This document shows positions 20,569 to 31,449 of a stretch of DNA of 64,000 nucleotides, in pieces (the stretch's first letter is position 1; every line of letters begins with the position of its first letter). The DNA comes from Odontocerum albicorne. Its lineage: Eukaryota > Arthropoda > Insecta > Trichoptera > Odontoceridae. The stretch is from contig OX463848.1 in the NCBI GenBank assembly GCA_949825065.1, positions 45,286,197 to 45,350,196 of the forward strand. Reading direction: 5' to 3'. The translations under genes were made by a program, and so were the position numbers. Below the pieces are notes generated by a model. That model ran no database searches. It saw nothing but the letters and a program-made list of their open reading frames with translations, and was not told the origin of the DNA.

Positions 20569-21433
20569 AATACATCTTTCACTTTCTCAATATGCACACA
20601 ACTCTGTCACAATTGAATTCTCTCGATCCAATTGTACTCGTACTTTCCCTGGCCTTCTTCTACGCGTCACACTGAGTTCCGCGCTGTGTATTTGTTTTGT
20701 CAGTATTTCATCAAACTTCCATCTTCACGCTTAAACGAACTCGAAGTGCTCTTCTCAAGTTTATTCATTATATCAGCCCCGAGAGTAAAGTTTAACAACC
20801 TGTGGGCCGTGACCCCCATACGGAGGTTGCTGTGAAATATCAGTGGCATTACGAAAATAAAAATTACATATGTGTATACAAAAAGAAAAAAAAAAACGGA
20901 GAAAAACAAACACATTTATCTAAACATTGTTATACAATGTACGAGTTTTTGCAGTGGCGTAGCGAAGTCTAATTAAAAAAAAAATCTTTTTTGGGGTCGC
21001 AATGCTATAAAGGTAAATAAACAATGCCTTGCAGGGTTCACATTCATCCCTAATTACAATACATAAATAAATTCAAAGGTTTAATATAAATATGTTTCAT
21101 GAAACTTTTTGTCTATTTATCTTTTTCTTCAGAATGGTGAGAATGCTCGTTTAGAGAAACTGGTAAATAGGCAGAGTTAGTAGAATAATATGTTATAAAC
21201 GTTTTGATTAATTTTTATATAATACGGAGTTACTTACACTAGTAATTGTTAACTATGAAACTTTCATCCTTATTTATTTTATTCTATCATACATAGTTGC
21301 GTCACATATTCTTCTTAGTATACAACTGTAAAAATTTAAGAACGGTATTAATTAGTAATAAATATTTAGCATTTTCAAATCGAGTTCTAGAATGAAAAAC
21401 ATCTGCAACGCTCGGGGTCGTGCCAGATTCATC
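20569..21433. other. Unannotated stretch
   Basis: No gene recognised. Short A-runs; octamer TACTCGTA at 20635. Confidence 0.4.
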
Positions 21434-21870
21434 TTTTCGATCGGTAGGGCGACCGAGATGAGCTAAGATCTTTTCGATCGGTAGAGCCTCCGATATGAGT
21501 TAAGATCTTTTCGATTGGTAGAGCTACCGAGATGAGCTAATATGTTTTCGATCGGTAAGGCCACCGAGATGAGCTAATGTTTACGATCGGTAAGACCACC
21601 GAGATGAGCTATGATCTATTTGATCGGTAGGGCCACCGAGTTAAGCTAAGATCTTTTCGATCGGTAGGGCCACCGATATGAGTTAAGATCTTTTTGATCG
21701 GTAGGGCCACCGAGATGAGCTAATATGTTTTCGATCGGTAAGGCCACCGAGATGAGCTAAGATCGTTTCGATCGGTAGGGCCACCGAGTTGAGATAAGAT
21801 CTTTTCGATCGGTAGAGCCTCCGATATGAGCTATGTTTTCGATCGGTAGGGCCACCGATATGAGCTTTTA
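21434..21870. repeat. 36-37-bp repeat with internal hairpin, 12 units
   Basis: Each unit carries GATCGGTAGGGCCACCGAGA followed by a TGAGCTAA-like spacer. CGGT and ACCG within a unit can pair across a short loop, and pairs of changes are partly compensatory (TCGGTAGAGCCTCCGA, TTGGTAGAGCTACCGA). Unit lengths vary, unlike the other arrays here. Confidence 0.85.
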
Positions 21871-22420
21871 GTGACCCAAGTTACTCTTCTTACCTGCTTC
21901 ACGTGTGCTTATTTTGAATATTTTTTTAAATTTAAATTATTTATTAATCAATAGTACGCTGTACAATATTTAAACCGTTATTTATTACAAAAAAAAAAAC
22001 AATTAAGATACTAATATAAAAATAAAGGAACATAAACTATAATATTTTTTTGGTTAATATCTCGTTTTCGAAAATACTCGTATAATAACTTATTTTGACC
22101 TAAACTGAGATATTATATGTTACTCGTAGTTAACGCTTTGTTCTACGGTATGTTGCACTGCGTGTTATAGCACAATTCACAGAATAACTAGAATTTACGT
22201 GTATAATTTATAAAATTATTTTAAAGGTCGTAAATTTTTCTTGATAAACGGTAAATTCATCCAGCTTACAAGTATATTGTCTTCTCTTGCGTTTTTGCGC
22301 TAACACTGCAGAAATTCACGTAGAATTACTTAAAAGACAATAAGTATTTTTGCCTGTTGAATAGATCCCTTAAGATAAGACGAAAATCTCGACATTTGTT
22401 TACCTCGATTGATAACGATA

Positions 22421-22519
22421 CTTCAGTGTGCTGTCTCGCGTCAATATAATACTCCAGTGTGCTGTCACGCGTCAATATAATACTTCAGTGTGCTGTCACG
22501 CGTCAATATAATACTTCAA
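22421..22519. repeat. 31-bp minisatellite, 3 units plus a partial
   Basis: Unit CTTCAGTGTGCTGTCACGCG plus TCAATATAATA, at 22421, 22452, 22483 and a partial at 22514. Confidence 0.9.
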
Positions 22520-22574
22520 TTATTTCAAAACACAAATCAGTTAAAAAAGATCTTTGGTAGATCTGATCTTAAGT

Positions 22575-22815
22575 GAATATCATATACGAGTTAGTGGTAA
22601 GTGTATTAAGGGAGGTGTGTTTAGAAAGATGAAGGAGAGTACTTTAAGATGATTTGGGCATGTAGAGTGAATGAATGCAGAGTTAATAAGAAAACAAATA
22701 TATAGTGCAATTGTGAGTGGAAGGCGCGGTACAGGATAACCAAAAAAAGTACGGAAAGATCAAGTGAATGACATTTGGAAAGAAAGAAAAGTAAAAAGTA
22801 AGATAAATTGTGTTC
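22575..22815 (+). mobile_element. RTE-A LINE tail
   Basis: AGATGATTTGGGCATGTAGA, TTGTGAGTGGAAGGCGCGGT and GATCAAGTGAATGACATTTG appear in the usual order. It is truncated 5' and broken by stops, and it runs straight into the 41-bp minisatellite. Confidence 0.7.
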
Positions 22816-22833
22816 TGACTCTGTCACTTGTAT

Positions 22834-23079
22834 GTTAAAAATAACTCAGCCCCAGAAAATGATTTGCTTACCAAATTAAAAATTACTCAGTCCCAGAATA
22901 TGATATGCTTACCATATTAAAAAGAACTCAGTCCCAGATATGATATGCTTACCAAATTAAAAATAACTCAGCCCCTGAATATATGGCTTACCAAATTAAA
23001 AAGAACTCAGCCCCAGAATATGATATGCTTACCAAATTAAAAAGAACTAAGCCCCAGAATATGATATGCTGATCAAATA
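22834..23079. repeat. 41-bp minisatellite, 6 units
   Basis: Unit ACTCAGCCCCAGAATATGAT plus ATGCTTACCAAATTAAAAAGA, with small indels. Confidence 0.9.
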
Positions 23080-23384
23080 AAACAATGGACCTAATCAAAC
23101 CTTTTCAATTGACACAAACATAATTAAAACCACTTTTTGGTTAAATTAAGAAAAAAATCCCAATGATTTGTTTCTAAGACTAAATTGATTAAAAGCTGTG
23201 TGAAGATAGTATTACCTTAATGAAGTTTTATGAGGACTAGTCTTTAAAAAAAATGTGGTTTTCAGCATATCAGGATGGTCGGCTCATGTTAAATTTTTAT
23301 GCTAGTTTTAATCCACAGATTGTAAAATATTTTGCTATATAAGCTTAGTAAGCAATGTATTGAGTACGGGATAGGAAATTCTGG

Positions 23385-23450
23385 CTGTCTGTCCTTTCTG
23401 CGTACCCCAGCAGGGAAACGGTGTGATGTTATGTGCAGGTAAGTGCCCGA
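23385..23450 (+). mobile_element. RTE-A LINE 3' end scrap
   Basis: CTGTCCTTTCTGCGTACCCC then GGGAAACGGTGTGATGTTAT match the last bases of the RTE-A copy ending at 24165. Confidence 0.55.
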
Positions 23451-23550
23451 CTGTACTGTGATACGAGTACCGGAGCGATGTGGATTGACCCTCAGACCCG
23501 AGGAGTGCAGAAATTATATTATCACTTTTTGGGCGACATGAAGCCGAGGC

Positions 23551-23757
23551 TTGATGGAACTTTGGAATCACTTGACTTTTACAGTTAACTCAGATGTGTC
23601 AAACTCACTTGCATATTTTCGTCTAAGCATCCCACCTGACTACGATGTCTTCTTTAATGATCCCCGCTTTCTTAAATTCTCTGAAAAAAGGATTATATTT
23701 GATTTGCTGTTTCTGGATGGTATCGAAATCAGCTATGTTAAGATAATAGTATTTTAG
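23551..23757 (+). mobile_element. LINE-J-like internal fragment
   Basis: The open frame reads YFRLSIPPDYDVFFND then FSEKRIIFDLLFLDGI. This fits the Jockey/CR1-type block with a SLExRR-like basic stretch followed by a hydrophobic DLxFLYKIL helix, which lies upstream of the C-terminal segment seen at 27102. The match is by general pattern, so the assignment is tentative. Confidence 0.45.
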
Positions 23758-23759
23758 CG

Positions 23760-24165
23760 CCACTTTGACCTATGGGAGTGAAACGTTGACGTGGAAAAAT
23801 ACTGGTAAGAGCCGAATGAGTGATATGGAAATATGTGTACAGGGGGTGCATACATGGGGTGGTAGAATATGGAATGAAGGGACGAGGGATATTTATGAAC
23901 TTGAGGGTGATGTATTAAGTAAGATCAAAAATAGCACTTTGAGATGGTTTGGGCATGTAAAACGAATGAATAAAAAAATATTAACAAAAAACTATATATT
24001 GTGCAAATGTAAGTGGAAGATGGGGTAGAGGAAGACCATGTAAAGTATGGTTGGATCAAGTGAATGACATTTTGAATGAAGGAAACGTAAAAAAATGGGA
24101 TTCGAGATAAAAAAAAGTCTAATCTATCTGCTTACCCCGATAGGGAAATGGTGTGATGGTATGTA
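23760..24165 (+). mobile_element. RTE-A LINE C-terminal region, long copy
   Basis: Reads LTYGSETLTWKNTGKSRMSD, then after a rearranged middle VLSKIKNSTLRWFGHVKRMN and KKILTKNYILC. The first block is the conserved LxYGxExWTW motif, the second the family signature. It ends with the 3' UTR motif CTTACCCCGATAGGGAAATG. One frame stays open for 87 codons, making it one of the better RTE-A copies. Confidence 0.75.
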
Positions 24166-24359
24166 CATTTTTTAGAAAATATTAACTTGTAAATTAGGGG
24201 TTTAATATCTTTGAAAGAAAAAAACAATCAAATATTAATTTATAATATTAACATATTGTATTATAGTTTTACGGAAAATTATAAAAAAAACTTTTCAGTA
24301 AACTTGCTTGTATTGAGAAGATCGAGGTTGTGCTTTCCAAGACGACGTGTATCTGTTTT

Positions 24360-24730
24360 TTAATGGCTGCAATACGAGTACATTGTGCGTGTTACTATTC
24401 GGTAAGTTGAGATTGAACAGCAAGTGTTCGGCCCTCCAGTTTGACACGCGCGAGACAACCTCTTAACCCTTGTTCCCGGACCACGAGTCCAGAGTGCAGG
24501 GCGCGGGTTCGAGTAAAGAGTGCAACGCGGTGCAGTGTCCAAATGCCATCTGTGGACATCGCGTCCGCCGTCTGGGCCGGTTCTTGTCCAAATATCCAGT
24601 GGCCGAGGGCTGCCATTGTCTGGGAAACCGGTTTCAAGACTCTCGGAGTTAGGTGTCAATGACCAAAATATCATAATTCACTCTCTCACACTGAACAGAA
24701 CAGGACAGGACGGGGACCCTGCCCTGTAAT
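24360..24730. other. G+C-rich patch with overlapping open frames
   Basis: At 24420-24660 G+C rises sharply and frames of 60-104 codons are open on both strands at once, including a minus frame with NSESLETGFPDNGSPRPLDI. Several frames open together is what G+C richness alone gives in A+T-rich DNA. It may be an exon, a CpG-rich control region, or an unrecognised element. GCGCGGGTTCGAGTAA resembles a box B but has no convincing box A. Confidence 0.2.
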
Positions 24731-24894
24731 ATGGAGCGGTCTTACAATACTTAAGTTTTTATTCATTTCCGTTCCGAAATGTTTAATTAAATGCACTTTT
24801 CAAATCCATACTGGGACAGGCTTAGAGAATAGAGCACTAAATTTTAATAATAATAAAAAGTATGATATATTTATATAACTCCGTTGGAAAAAGC

Positions 24895-24950
24895 ATCTCT
24901 CCTCACGGGTATTCCAACTCGGGACTTGAACCCATTATTATTGAAAGGTT
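24895..24950 (-). mobile_element. tRNA-like SINE head scrap
   Basis: Read on the minus strand, GGGTTCAAGTCCCGAGTTGG is a good box B with flanking T-arm pairing. The rest of the element was not recognised. Confidence 0.35.
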
Positions 24951-25215
24951 AAAATTATTACAAAATAAGTATGTATATAGGAAAGTAGTGGCTGCAGCCG
25001 TTATATTAGGCACATCCTATATCTTAGATTAATCAGGTAAAACATATTAAAAAATGAAACAAGTTGAGTGTAAGGATAGGAAGGTAGTGGCTGCGACCAT
25101 TAGATAAGGTATTTCCCTGCATCTGCATATGTTCACATGAAAGCTTATCAAGTGAAAATAAACTACAAAAACCTTTATTGATCTTCCGATATGTGATAGA
25201 AACATATTCGACATT

Positions 25216-25405
25216 TAGTCTACTCTGTCGCCTAATTGGTAGGACGCCTGCTTTTTTCAACTTGGAGCTTTCGGATTTCGTTCCCGTTGGTCCTTAATTT
25301 TTAGTAAAGAGGCTTACCGTGTAGTTTTCATTTAAGACTAGTTTAATGCCTTTCTAGTTGGTTGGTAGAGAATGCCATGTAGCAACAAACTTGCCAGCTA
25401 GGGGA
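25216..25405 (+). mobile_element. SINE-1, diverged copy
   Basis: Head TCTGTCGCCTAATTGGTAGG, degraded box B GGATTTCGTTCCCG, body TTTCATTTAAGACTAGTTTA, tail CTAGTTGGTTGGTAGAGA and ACAAACTTGCCAGC. High divergence marks it as old. Confidence 0.65.
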
Positions 25406-25517
25406 AAATTTAATACGACCAAAATTAATCAAATCAGGGCTTCAGATATTGATATCTTCAATATTTCTGAAAATGTTTTTTTGTAAAGTATTTTGAGCTT
25501 TCTTAGTAATCTAACAA

Positions 25518-25692
25518 TGTACTTGGGTCAACTTATCTTTAAGCATTCTATGTACTTGGGTCAACTTATCTTTAAGCATTCTATGTACTTGGGTCAACTT
25601 ATCTTTAAGCATTCTATGTACTTGGGTCAACTTATCTTTAAGCATTCTATGTACTTGGGTCAACTTATCTTTAAGCATTCTATGTACTTGGG
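25518..25692. repeat. 33-bp minisatellite, 5 units plus a partial
   Basis: Unit TGTACTTGGGTCAACTTATC plus TTTAAGCATTCTA, with almost no variation. Being a multiple of three, it yields an 11-residue repeat (MYLGQLIFKHS) that is open but not credible as a protein. Confidence 0.95.
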
Positions 25693-26147
25693 TAACAAAA
25701 TAAAAAGTAAACCCACATATACCACCACAGGTTAACTGTCAGCAAGAACGAAAAAAAGAAAAGGGTTGTCTTAAAAAAACAACTTGAGGTAGGAAATATA
25801 AAAACAAATACTTTATTCCTTTAAACATGTCATATATTAAGTAGGAGGCAATTTATTATATTTAGCAGAAGAAGCATTTGCGAAAAGTATTTTTAATGTG
25901 TTGATACTCGTTAAATACTCTTGAAGGATCGATTGATACCATCTGTAATGTTTTCTACCAGGGGTCAGCAAGCAGTCGATCGGGAACATTGTGATATCAT
26001 TTTATTGCATTTAAATTTGTTGTCTATCTTGAAACTGCCATCTTCATCAAAAGTATTATCAATGTGTCTTGGGCCGAGGACCAAGATCGTCTCGAATTGA
26101 CTGTAAAATTTTTCAATCTAAGATTCTTAATTCTCAAGATCATTACT

Positions 26148-26660
26148 TAAAAATCCTTGAGGGACAGAATAACAAACTCCAAATGCAGGAAGTACAAAAT
26201 CCTTGAGGGACAGAATAACAAACTCCAAATACAGGAAGTACAAAATCCTTGAGGGACAGAATAACAAACTCCAAATGCAGGAAGTACAAAATCCTTGAGG
26301 GACAGAATAACAAACTCCAAATACAGGAAGTACAAAATCCTTGAGGGACAGAATAACAAACTCCAAATGCAGGAAGTACAAAATCCTTGAGGGACAGAAT
26401 AACAAACTCCAAATGCAGGAAGTACAAAATCCTTGAGGGACAGAATAACAAACTCCAAATGCAGGAAGTACAAAATCCTTGAGGGACAGAATAACAAACT
26501 CCAAATACAGGAAGTACAAAATCCTTGAGGGACAGAATAACAAACTCCAAATGCAGGAAGTACAAAATCCTTGAGGGACAGAATAACAAACTCCAAATGC
26601 AGGAAGTACAAAATCCTTGAGGGACAGAATAACAAACTCCAAATACAGGAAGTACAAAAT
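26148..26660. repeat. 46-bp minisatellite, 11 units
   Basis: Unit AATCCTTGAGGGACAGAATA, ACAAACTCCAAATGCAGG, AAGTACAA. Units alternate irregularly between ATGCAGG and ATACAGG. Three long overlapping minus-strand frames (26127-26722, 176-191 codons) exist only because the unit lacks antisense stops and its length is one more than a multiple of three, so the same peptide cycles through all frames. Confidence 0.95.
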
Positions 26661-26739
26661 CTTGCCAGATATAGAAATGCAAGATTAAGGCAATTGTAAC
26701 AACCTGTACAATAATGTGACAAACATATACGAGTATACC

Positions 26740-27075
26740 ATCACAACATTTCCCTGTCTGGGTAGACAGAGAGAACAGAGCTCTAGACTTTCCTATCTAG
26801 ACACATACTTCACCACTTCTACTTCCATACACTTCATATAGAACTTCGACGATTTTTCCGACTTTCTACATTTCCTTCACTCAATCATTTTACTAAATAT
26901 AACAATGCTTTTCTCGGTCTTCCTCTCTCACGCCTTCCACTCCCATTTGCACTATATATTTATATTGCTAGTCTTTCTTCATTAATTCGTTGTACGTAAA
27001 TTCACATTCATCCCTAATCACTTCTTTACGTGTTCAGATATTGCCACCCCATGTATTCCTATAAGTGCATACTTC
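26740..27075 (-). mobile_element. RTE-A LINE tail
   Basis: CCCTGTCTGGGTAGACAGAG, CGGTCTTCCTCTCTCACGCC, TTCATTAATTCGTTGTACGT and ATCCCTAATCACTTCTTTAC follow in antisense RTE-A order. Short frames only. Confidence 0.7.
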
Positions 27076-27094
27076 ATACCAGAAGGCACCGAAC

Positions 27095-27712
27095 TGGTTG
27101 AATGTTAGAAATAGACGCCAAATTCTCATACTGTCTCTATTGTATAATATCCTTAACTGCCCGCTGCCCCCTCTTATCTTGCCAACAAATTTCAGCGTCT
27201 CTCCAATTATGGATTAGCGCTACAAGCGCTACAAACAGAGATTGTCTATTGGCGCTTCCAGTTCACCGCTCCTCTTTTTTTACCTCGTCCTTTACTGTCC
27301 ATGCAGTGAGACTCTGGAATCAGTTACAAACCAATATAAGACTCGCTCCGTCCTTGGCATGCTTTAAGAAGCGACTGAAAAAACTCTTAATTTCTAGTCA
27401 GTAAAATAACGTGTTTCATTCCTGATTTTTCTTTTCCTTTTCTCTTCACCATCCCTTCCTTTCCTTTTGATTGATGATATCTCACTTTATATGAAAAATA
27501 ATGTTCGGATGATTGCCCGTCTTTGTGGGGTTCTTGGGCATATGCTCACGTATGTGTTTATGGATTTCGTGGGGATGGATTGTCATTTGAATGATTTATG
27601 CGACCATGTAATTAGCTTCATTTACTTTTGTCTGGTTGGCTGGAAGAGATTGTCGCCTGGTAATAAGCCTGTCAGATTGTCTTTGCAATAAAAGTGTTAA
27701 ATAAATAAATAA
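27095..27712 (+). mobile_element. LINE-J 3' end (Jockey/CR1-like), candidate SINE-1 partner
   Basis: The frame 27102-27404 ends in SFTVHAVRLWNQLQTNIRLA then PSLACFKKRLKKLLISSQ. The motif xVRLWNxLxxxIRxAPSLxxFKxRLKxxL is the characteristic C-terminus of Jockey/CR1-type LINEs. A 3' UTR follows with one polypyrimidine block (CTTCACCATCCCTTCC) and GATTGATGATATCTCAC. It closes with CTGGTTGGCTGGAAGAGATT, ATAAGCCTGTCAGATTGT, AAGTGTTAAATAAATAAATA. That closing stretch resembles the SINE-1 tail base for base over roughly 60 positions. The element is truncated at the 5' end. Confidence 0.75.
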
Positions 27713-27714
27713 AA

Positions 27715-28760
27715 TAAATATTCTACAGCATTTGTTCGGCTCTTTTCAGTGTTGTTCCACGTCCATTTTTTTACTCCCATACATCAAAGTTGGTACTAAA
27801 ATACTATTGTGGACTATCTTGGTAGACTATGATACCGTCCGGTTAAATTATATATGTTTTAGTGCCCCATTAACTTTGTTTCCTATCGCTAAACGTGTTT
27901 CAATATCCTTCGTAACTTCCATTATCCGAAAAAATACTTCCTAAATAGCAAAATTATCTCTAATCTTTCATTACTCACCCATATATCACATTTACTTTTC
28001 CTTTCGTATTTTTCTATCACCATAACTTTGTATTTTCCAACATTCATTCTCAAATCTTTCTCTTTACATCTCTCATTTGCGTATCAAAGTAATTCATCCT
28101 CATTCTCTGCTAACATTACCATGACATCAGCGTACAAGTGCAGCAATCCGCACACATTCCCATTCGACATTTGAATGATATTGATCTATAGTTCCATACA
28201 CACGATATTGATCTATAGTTCCATACACACGTTATTGATCTATAGTTCCATACACACGAATCGACATGACACATCCTTGCTTTACCCCTTTTGAAATATT
28301 AAACCACTCAGTCAATGCGCCGTTTAATTTCTTAAAATATCTACTTTCATTAAATAATGACGCAATATCACGTATTAATTTGAATTCAACACCATATTCA
28401 TTCAATAGTTTTTCTCTTATCAATAGGTCATATGATTTATCCAAATTCATAAACGCACAGTATAGTATCTTATTTTTTGCTATACATTTTCTATACCCAC
28501 ACATAAAGACACAATCTGATACATGCACCCTCTTTCGCTTCAGAAGGTTCCCTCAACATCCCACTCTTTCTTTTCAGTCTTCCTCGTCACCCTTTCTATC
28601 AGAATTTTACCATCGAGCTACCTTATTACACTCTGTAAATGGCTCTGTAACTTCCACACTCCATTCTTGCACTCTTCCCTTTGTATAATGGATCAATCAC
28701 TGCACTGTTTCAATCTTTCATTGTTAAATAACACATTTCCAATATTCTTTATGTCTCAAA
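27715..28760 (-). mobile_element. RTE-A LINE, reverse transcriptase part, longest copy
   Basis: The minus-strand frame 28528-28232 reads YCAFMNLDKSYDLLIREKLL, EYGVEFKLIRDIASLFNESR and FNISKGVKQGCVMS. These are RT palm and fingers blocks, including the conserved QGCxMS. Downstream, after a short tandem repeat, codons at 28134-28123 give YADV where the catalytic YADD is expected, within HLYADVMVMLAENEDELL. The loss of an essential aspartate plus the tandem insert shows it is inactive. Near 27960-27720 the region upstream of the tail continues, but the WFGHV tail is missing. Confidence 0.8.
28177..28257. repeat. 27-bp tandem repeat inside the RT frame, 3 units
   Basis: Unit GATATTGATCTATAGTTCCA plus TACACAC at 28177, 28204 and 28231. 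It lies between the QGCxMS block and the YADV block of the RTE-A copy, so it expanded after the LINE inserted. Confidence 0.9.
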
Positions 28761-29165
28761 ATAATTTCTTCTAAGTACTTCGATAGGGGTAAAAGCACAT
28801 TGATGCAAGTTGACTCACTCCTGCTATAAATAGTACATATTAAAACCCGCCCTATTTCTCAAGTAGATAAAAAGATTGCTCATGAAGATCGATGCGGTCT
28901 CGGAATATTAAAATTCCTTCATGATTACCAGGAAGGCTGGCACGCGGGAAGAATGCCTGCCCAACGTGCTCGGAGACTGAATCATACCGTTAAAATGCAC
29001 CGCACTGCAAGTGAGTGCATACAGGTTTTACCTCTTGCAGTGACCCGTTGCAATGGAACGGGCGCTATGTGGTCAAAACCTATAAATATGGTAGTGAAGC
29101 TGCACGGCGCCAACTTGGATAGATTGGGTTTGTTTTTGATCTCATCTCACTTTGCATTTAAAAAA
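28761..29165. other. Unannotated stretch
   Basis: A 73-codon frame at 28953-29174 (MPAQRARRLNHTVKMHRTAS) is open in a moderately G+C-rich part. Short inverted pairs (CTGCAAG with CTTGCAG; AGGTTTTACC with GGTCAAAACCT) suggest an old foldback element. No product recognised. Confidence 0.3.
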
Positions 29166-29331
29166 AATCATTAGCACTAAATAGAAATGCAGTTTAACTA
29201 TAAAAATATCATTAGTACTAAGTAGGAATGCATTTTAACTATAGAAATATCATTAGTACTAAATAGGAATGCATTTTAACTATAAAAATATCATTAGCAC
29301 TAAATAGGGATGCATTTTAACTATAAAAAAC
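29166..29331. repeat. 41-bp minisatellite, 4 units
   Basis: Unit ATCATTAGTACTAAATAGGA plus ATGCATTTTAACTATAAAAAT. Not related in sequence to the 41-bp array at 22834. Confidence 0.9.
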
Positions 29332-29857
29332 ACTTTGATGTACGAGTATATCAAATATTGTATGTACATATTCTTCCTCAAGCAATTAGTGCAATGACAA
29401 TGTTAAAATTACTCACAATTTCCCCTCAATATTGCATATAGTTTAGTCTTTATTATTTCAAGCGCTTTAGCCGTTTTTTTTAAATATTTCCGATGTGAAC
29501 ATCAACATCTAAATTTAACATGAAAATGAAAATCCTGTATTCGTGAAATTATTTATACAAAGGGTACAAATCACTGAGAGAATGGTGAATTGAACCTAAA
29601 CAGAAAAAAATATATGCGAGGATATACTATTTAATCACTGCACGATATTCGGATTTTTCCATTGTTAAAAAATACACTGACACGTCAACTTCAAATGGCT
29701 TGTAAACAAAGAATGAATTGACAGATCGAAATGAAATTTTGAGTACGTTCTTATGAAATATGAAATATTAAAATGGCGTAGAAATTTTGATTTTTCTACT
29801 GCTCCATAGATGTCGCTTTCAAAACTTATTGACTAACCTATTACATACAATTACGCC
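29332..29857. other. Unannotated stretch
   Basis: A+T-rich, no recognised element; octamer TACGAGTA at 29341. Confidence 0.4.
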
Positions 29858-29859
29858 AT

Positions 29860-30215
29860 TTGCCTCTCAGAGTATGTCGAGAGGACAGAGAATCGGAATT
29901 TACTTTCTTGACACATATCTTTCACCTCTCCTATGCTCATACAACTCCTAATATTTCTCTTACTTTTTAAGTTTCTTTCTTTCAAAATATAATTATTTTG
30001 ATCCAACCATTCTTTGCTTGGTCTTCCTCTTCTATATGCCTTCCACTGAAATTCACAATGTGACTTAAATTGTTAGCTTTTCTTCGTTCATTCGTTCAAC
30101 ATGTCCAAACCATCTTAGAGTGACTTTCTTCATCTTACTCAACACAATAAGTTCACATTCATCTCTTATCACTTCATTCCGTATTCTGTCATTTATGACT
30201 TCAAAATCCCCTGCA
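29860..30215 (-). mobile_element. RTE-A LINE tail, well preserved
   Basis: The minus-strand frame 30247-30065 reads NDRIRNEVIRDECELIVLSK, then KVTLRWFGHVERMNEEKLTI, the clearest example of the family signature. The antisense 3' UTR extends to about 29860 (TATGTCGAGAGGACAGAGAA). Confidence 0.8.
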
Positions 30216-30217
30216 AT

Positions 30218-30295
30218 ACCTTTATGGTTGATTGGGAAAAAATCCACGTGGTAAAAAACCCGCCAGGTTGTATTGTATTGAACTAAAATATTATA
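30218..30295 (+). mobile_element. SINE-1 tail
   Basis: TTATGGTTGATTGGGAAAAA, then AACCCGCCAGGTTGTATTGT match the SINE-1 3' end. The head is missing. Confidence 0.6.
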
Positions 30296-30309
30296 TAATA
30301 CGATATTAT

Positions 30310-30482
30310 TATTTTTTTAAATTATTTATTTATTATTAGATATGACAAGAAACATACATAATTTGCGAAAAAACAAGAGGTTATTTAATTTGGACATACA
30401 ATTTTAATGGATCTGGGTTTGTTGCCTTTCATTTGTCGTATCCCCAGTAAACTAGGCTTTTGCCTGTATTTCACTGAGGATT
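30310..30482 (-). mobile_element. R170 retroposon copy
   Basis: AATTTGGACATACAATTTTA, ATGGATCTGGGTTTGTTGCC and GTATCCCCAGTAAACTAGGC match 4535-4715 nearly base for base, with a TTATTTATTTATTA-type tail at the low end. Confidence 0.7.
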
Positions 30483-31036
30483 AAAGATATTAAATAATAA
30501 CCAACATCACTTGATACATTCCATTAGAAACACAGGAATGAGATAAAACATTGCCATTTAGGTCAGTTCATAGCTTCTCATGTCCGGCACTCCATATCCT
30601 TGATGAAAAACAGACTACCCAAAATAATAGCTTTATAACTAACTATGAAGAAGAATTATTCTCAAAAAATGTCTATTCGCATCAGTTATCTGGACTAAGC
30701 CGTAAGATATTTTCTCCTCTATCCAGTCCATACTGGCTTTAGAATAAATGCATAAAGTTAATACATTTTTTGTATGTTTCCTTTGCTGCAAAGAGTATTT
30801 AAAGTGTACCAACCGCACCACATCCCGAGTGCTGCTCTGTTATAACTCTCTCGGGTTAAATTAATCGTTTATCTTTGTAAGTAATTTTTATTGTCTTGAG
30901 CTTGTCAAAATGTTTTCCCAGAAACTCGGGAGCTCCTCATGCGATGGGAATTTTATTGAAATGCAAACATTCTCATATTTTTTTCCTCGTATGATTCATT
31001 ATTTTCAGCGAAAACTTAACGACCTTCGCCTTCTTA
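30483..31036. other. Unannotated stretch
   Basis: No recognised element. A 63-codon plus frame at 30551-30742 (MPFRSVHSFSCPALHILDEK) has no recognised domain. Confidence 0.35.
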
Positions 31037-31037
31037 G

Positions 31038-31115
31038 CCTGTTAGTATAACACTTGTCTTCCGTTCTGGGATTTCAGATTCAATTCCCGATGATACCCGA
31101 AAAAAGGGTCCCAGT
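31038..31115 (+). mobile_element. SINE-1 head, diverged
   Basis: TTAGTATAACACTTGTCTTC, box B GATTCAATTCCC, and AAAAAAGGGTCCCAGTTC fit the SINE-1 head and body start. Confidence 0.5.
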
Positions 31116-31449
31116 TCATCTAGTAATAATTCTCGCACGCGTAAGACAACTTCAAGGGTTGATTCTTCTCACGCCCGGTAGTATTAAGTCTGAGGCAGCC
31201 AAAATAATATAATAATAATAAAACGAGAATTTAGATAGCGCCGTTTACAGAGCCAACTTTTCTAATGGCCACTCTAACTCTAAACCACTATTTTAAACAA
31301 AATTAACATGACGAACCATCGCCTTTTCCCTCAGTATCAATAACAGCCCTTTTGTGAACACTTACTACAGCAGATAATATACGAGTAGTATCCAGAAATC
31401 GCTGTCTTGGTTTGCCGAGTGTTCTTTTTTCTGTCGGCTTTACCTAATA

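Noticed and set aside
26148..26660. Common origin of the two 46-bp satellites (26148 and 47069)
   Set aside because: They share the unit length and the word TCCTTGAGG, but the rest does not align; most likely coincidence.
26127..26722. Three overlapping minus-strand open frames of 176-191 codons
   Set aside because: All three encode the same rotating peptide (CIWSLLFCPSRILYF) because the 46-bp unit is one more than a multiple of three and has no antisense stop. This is a property of the repeat, not a gene.
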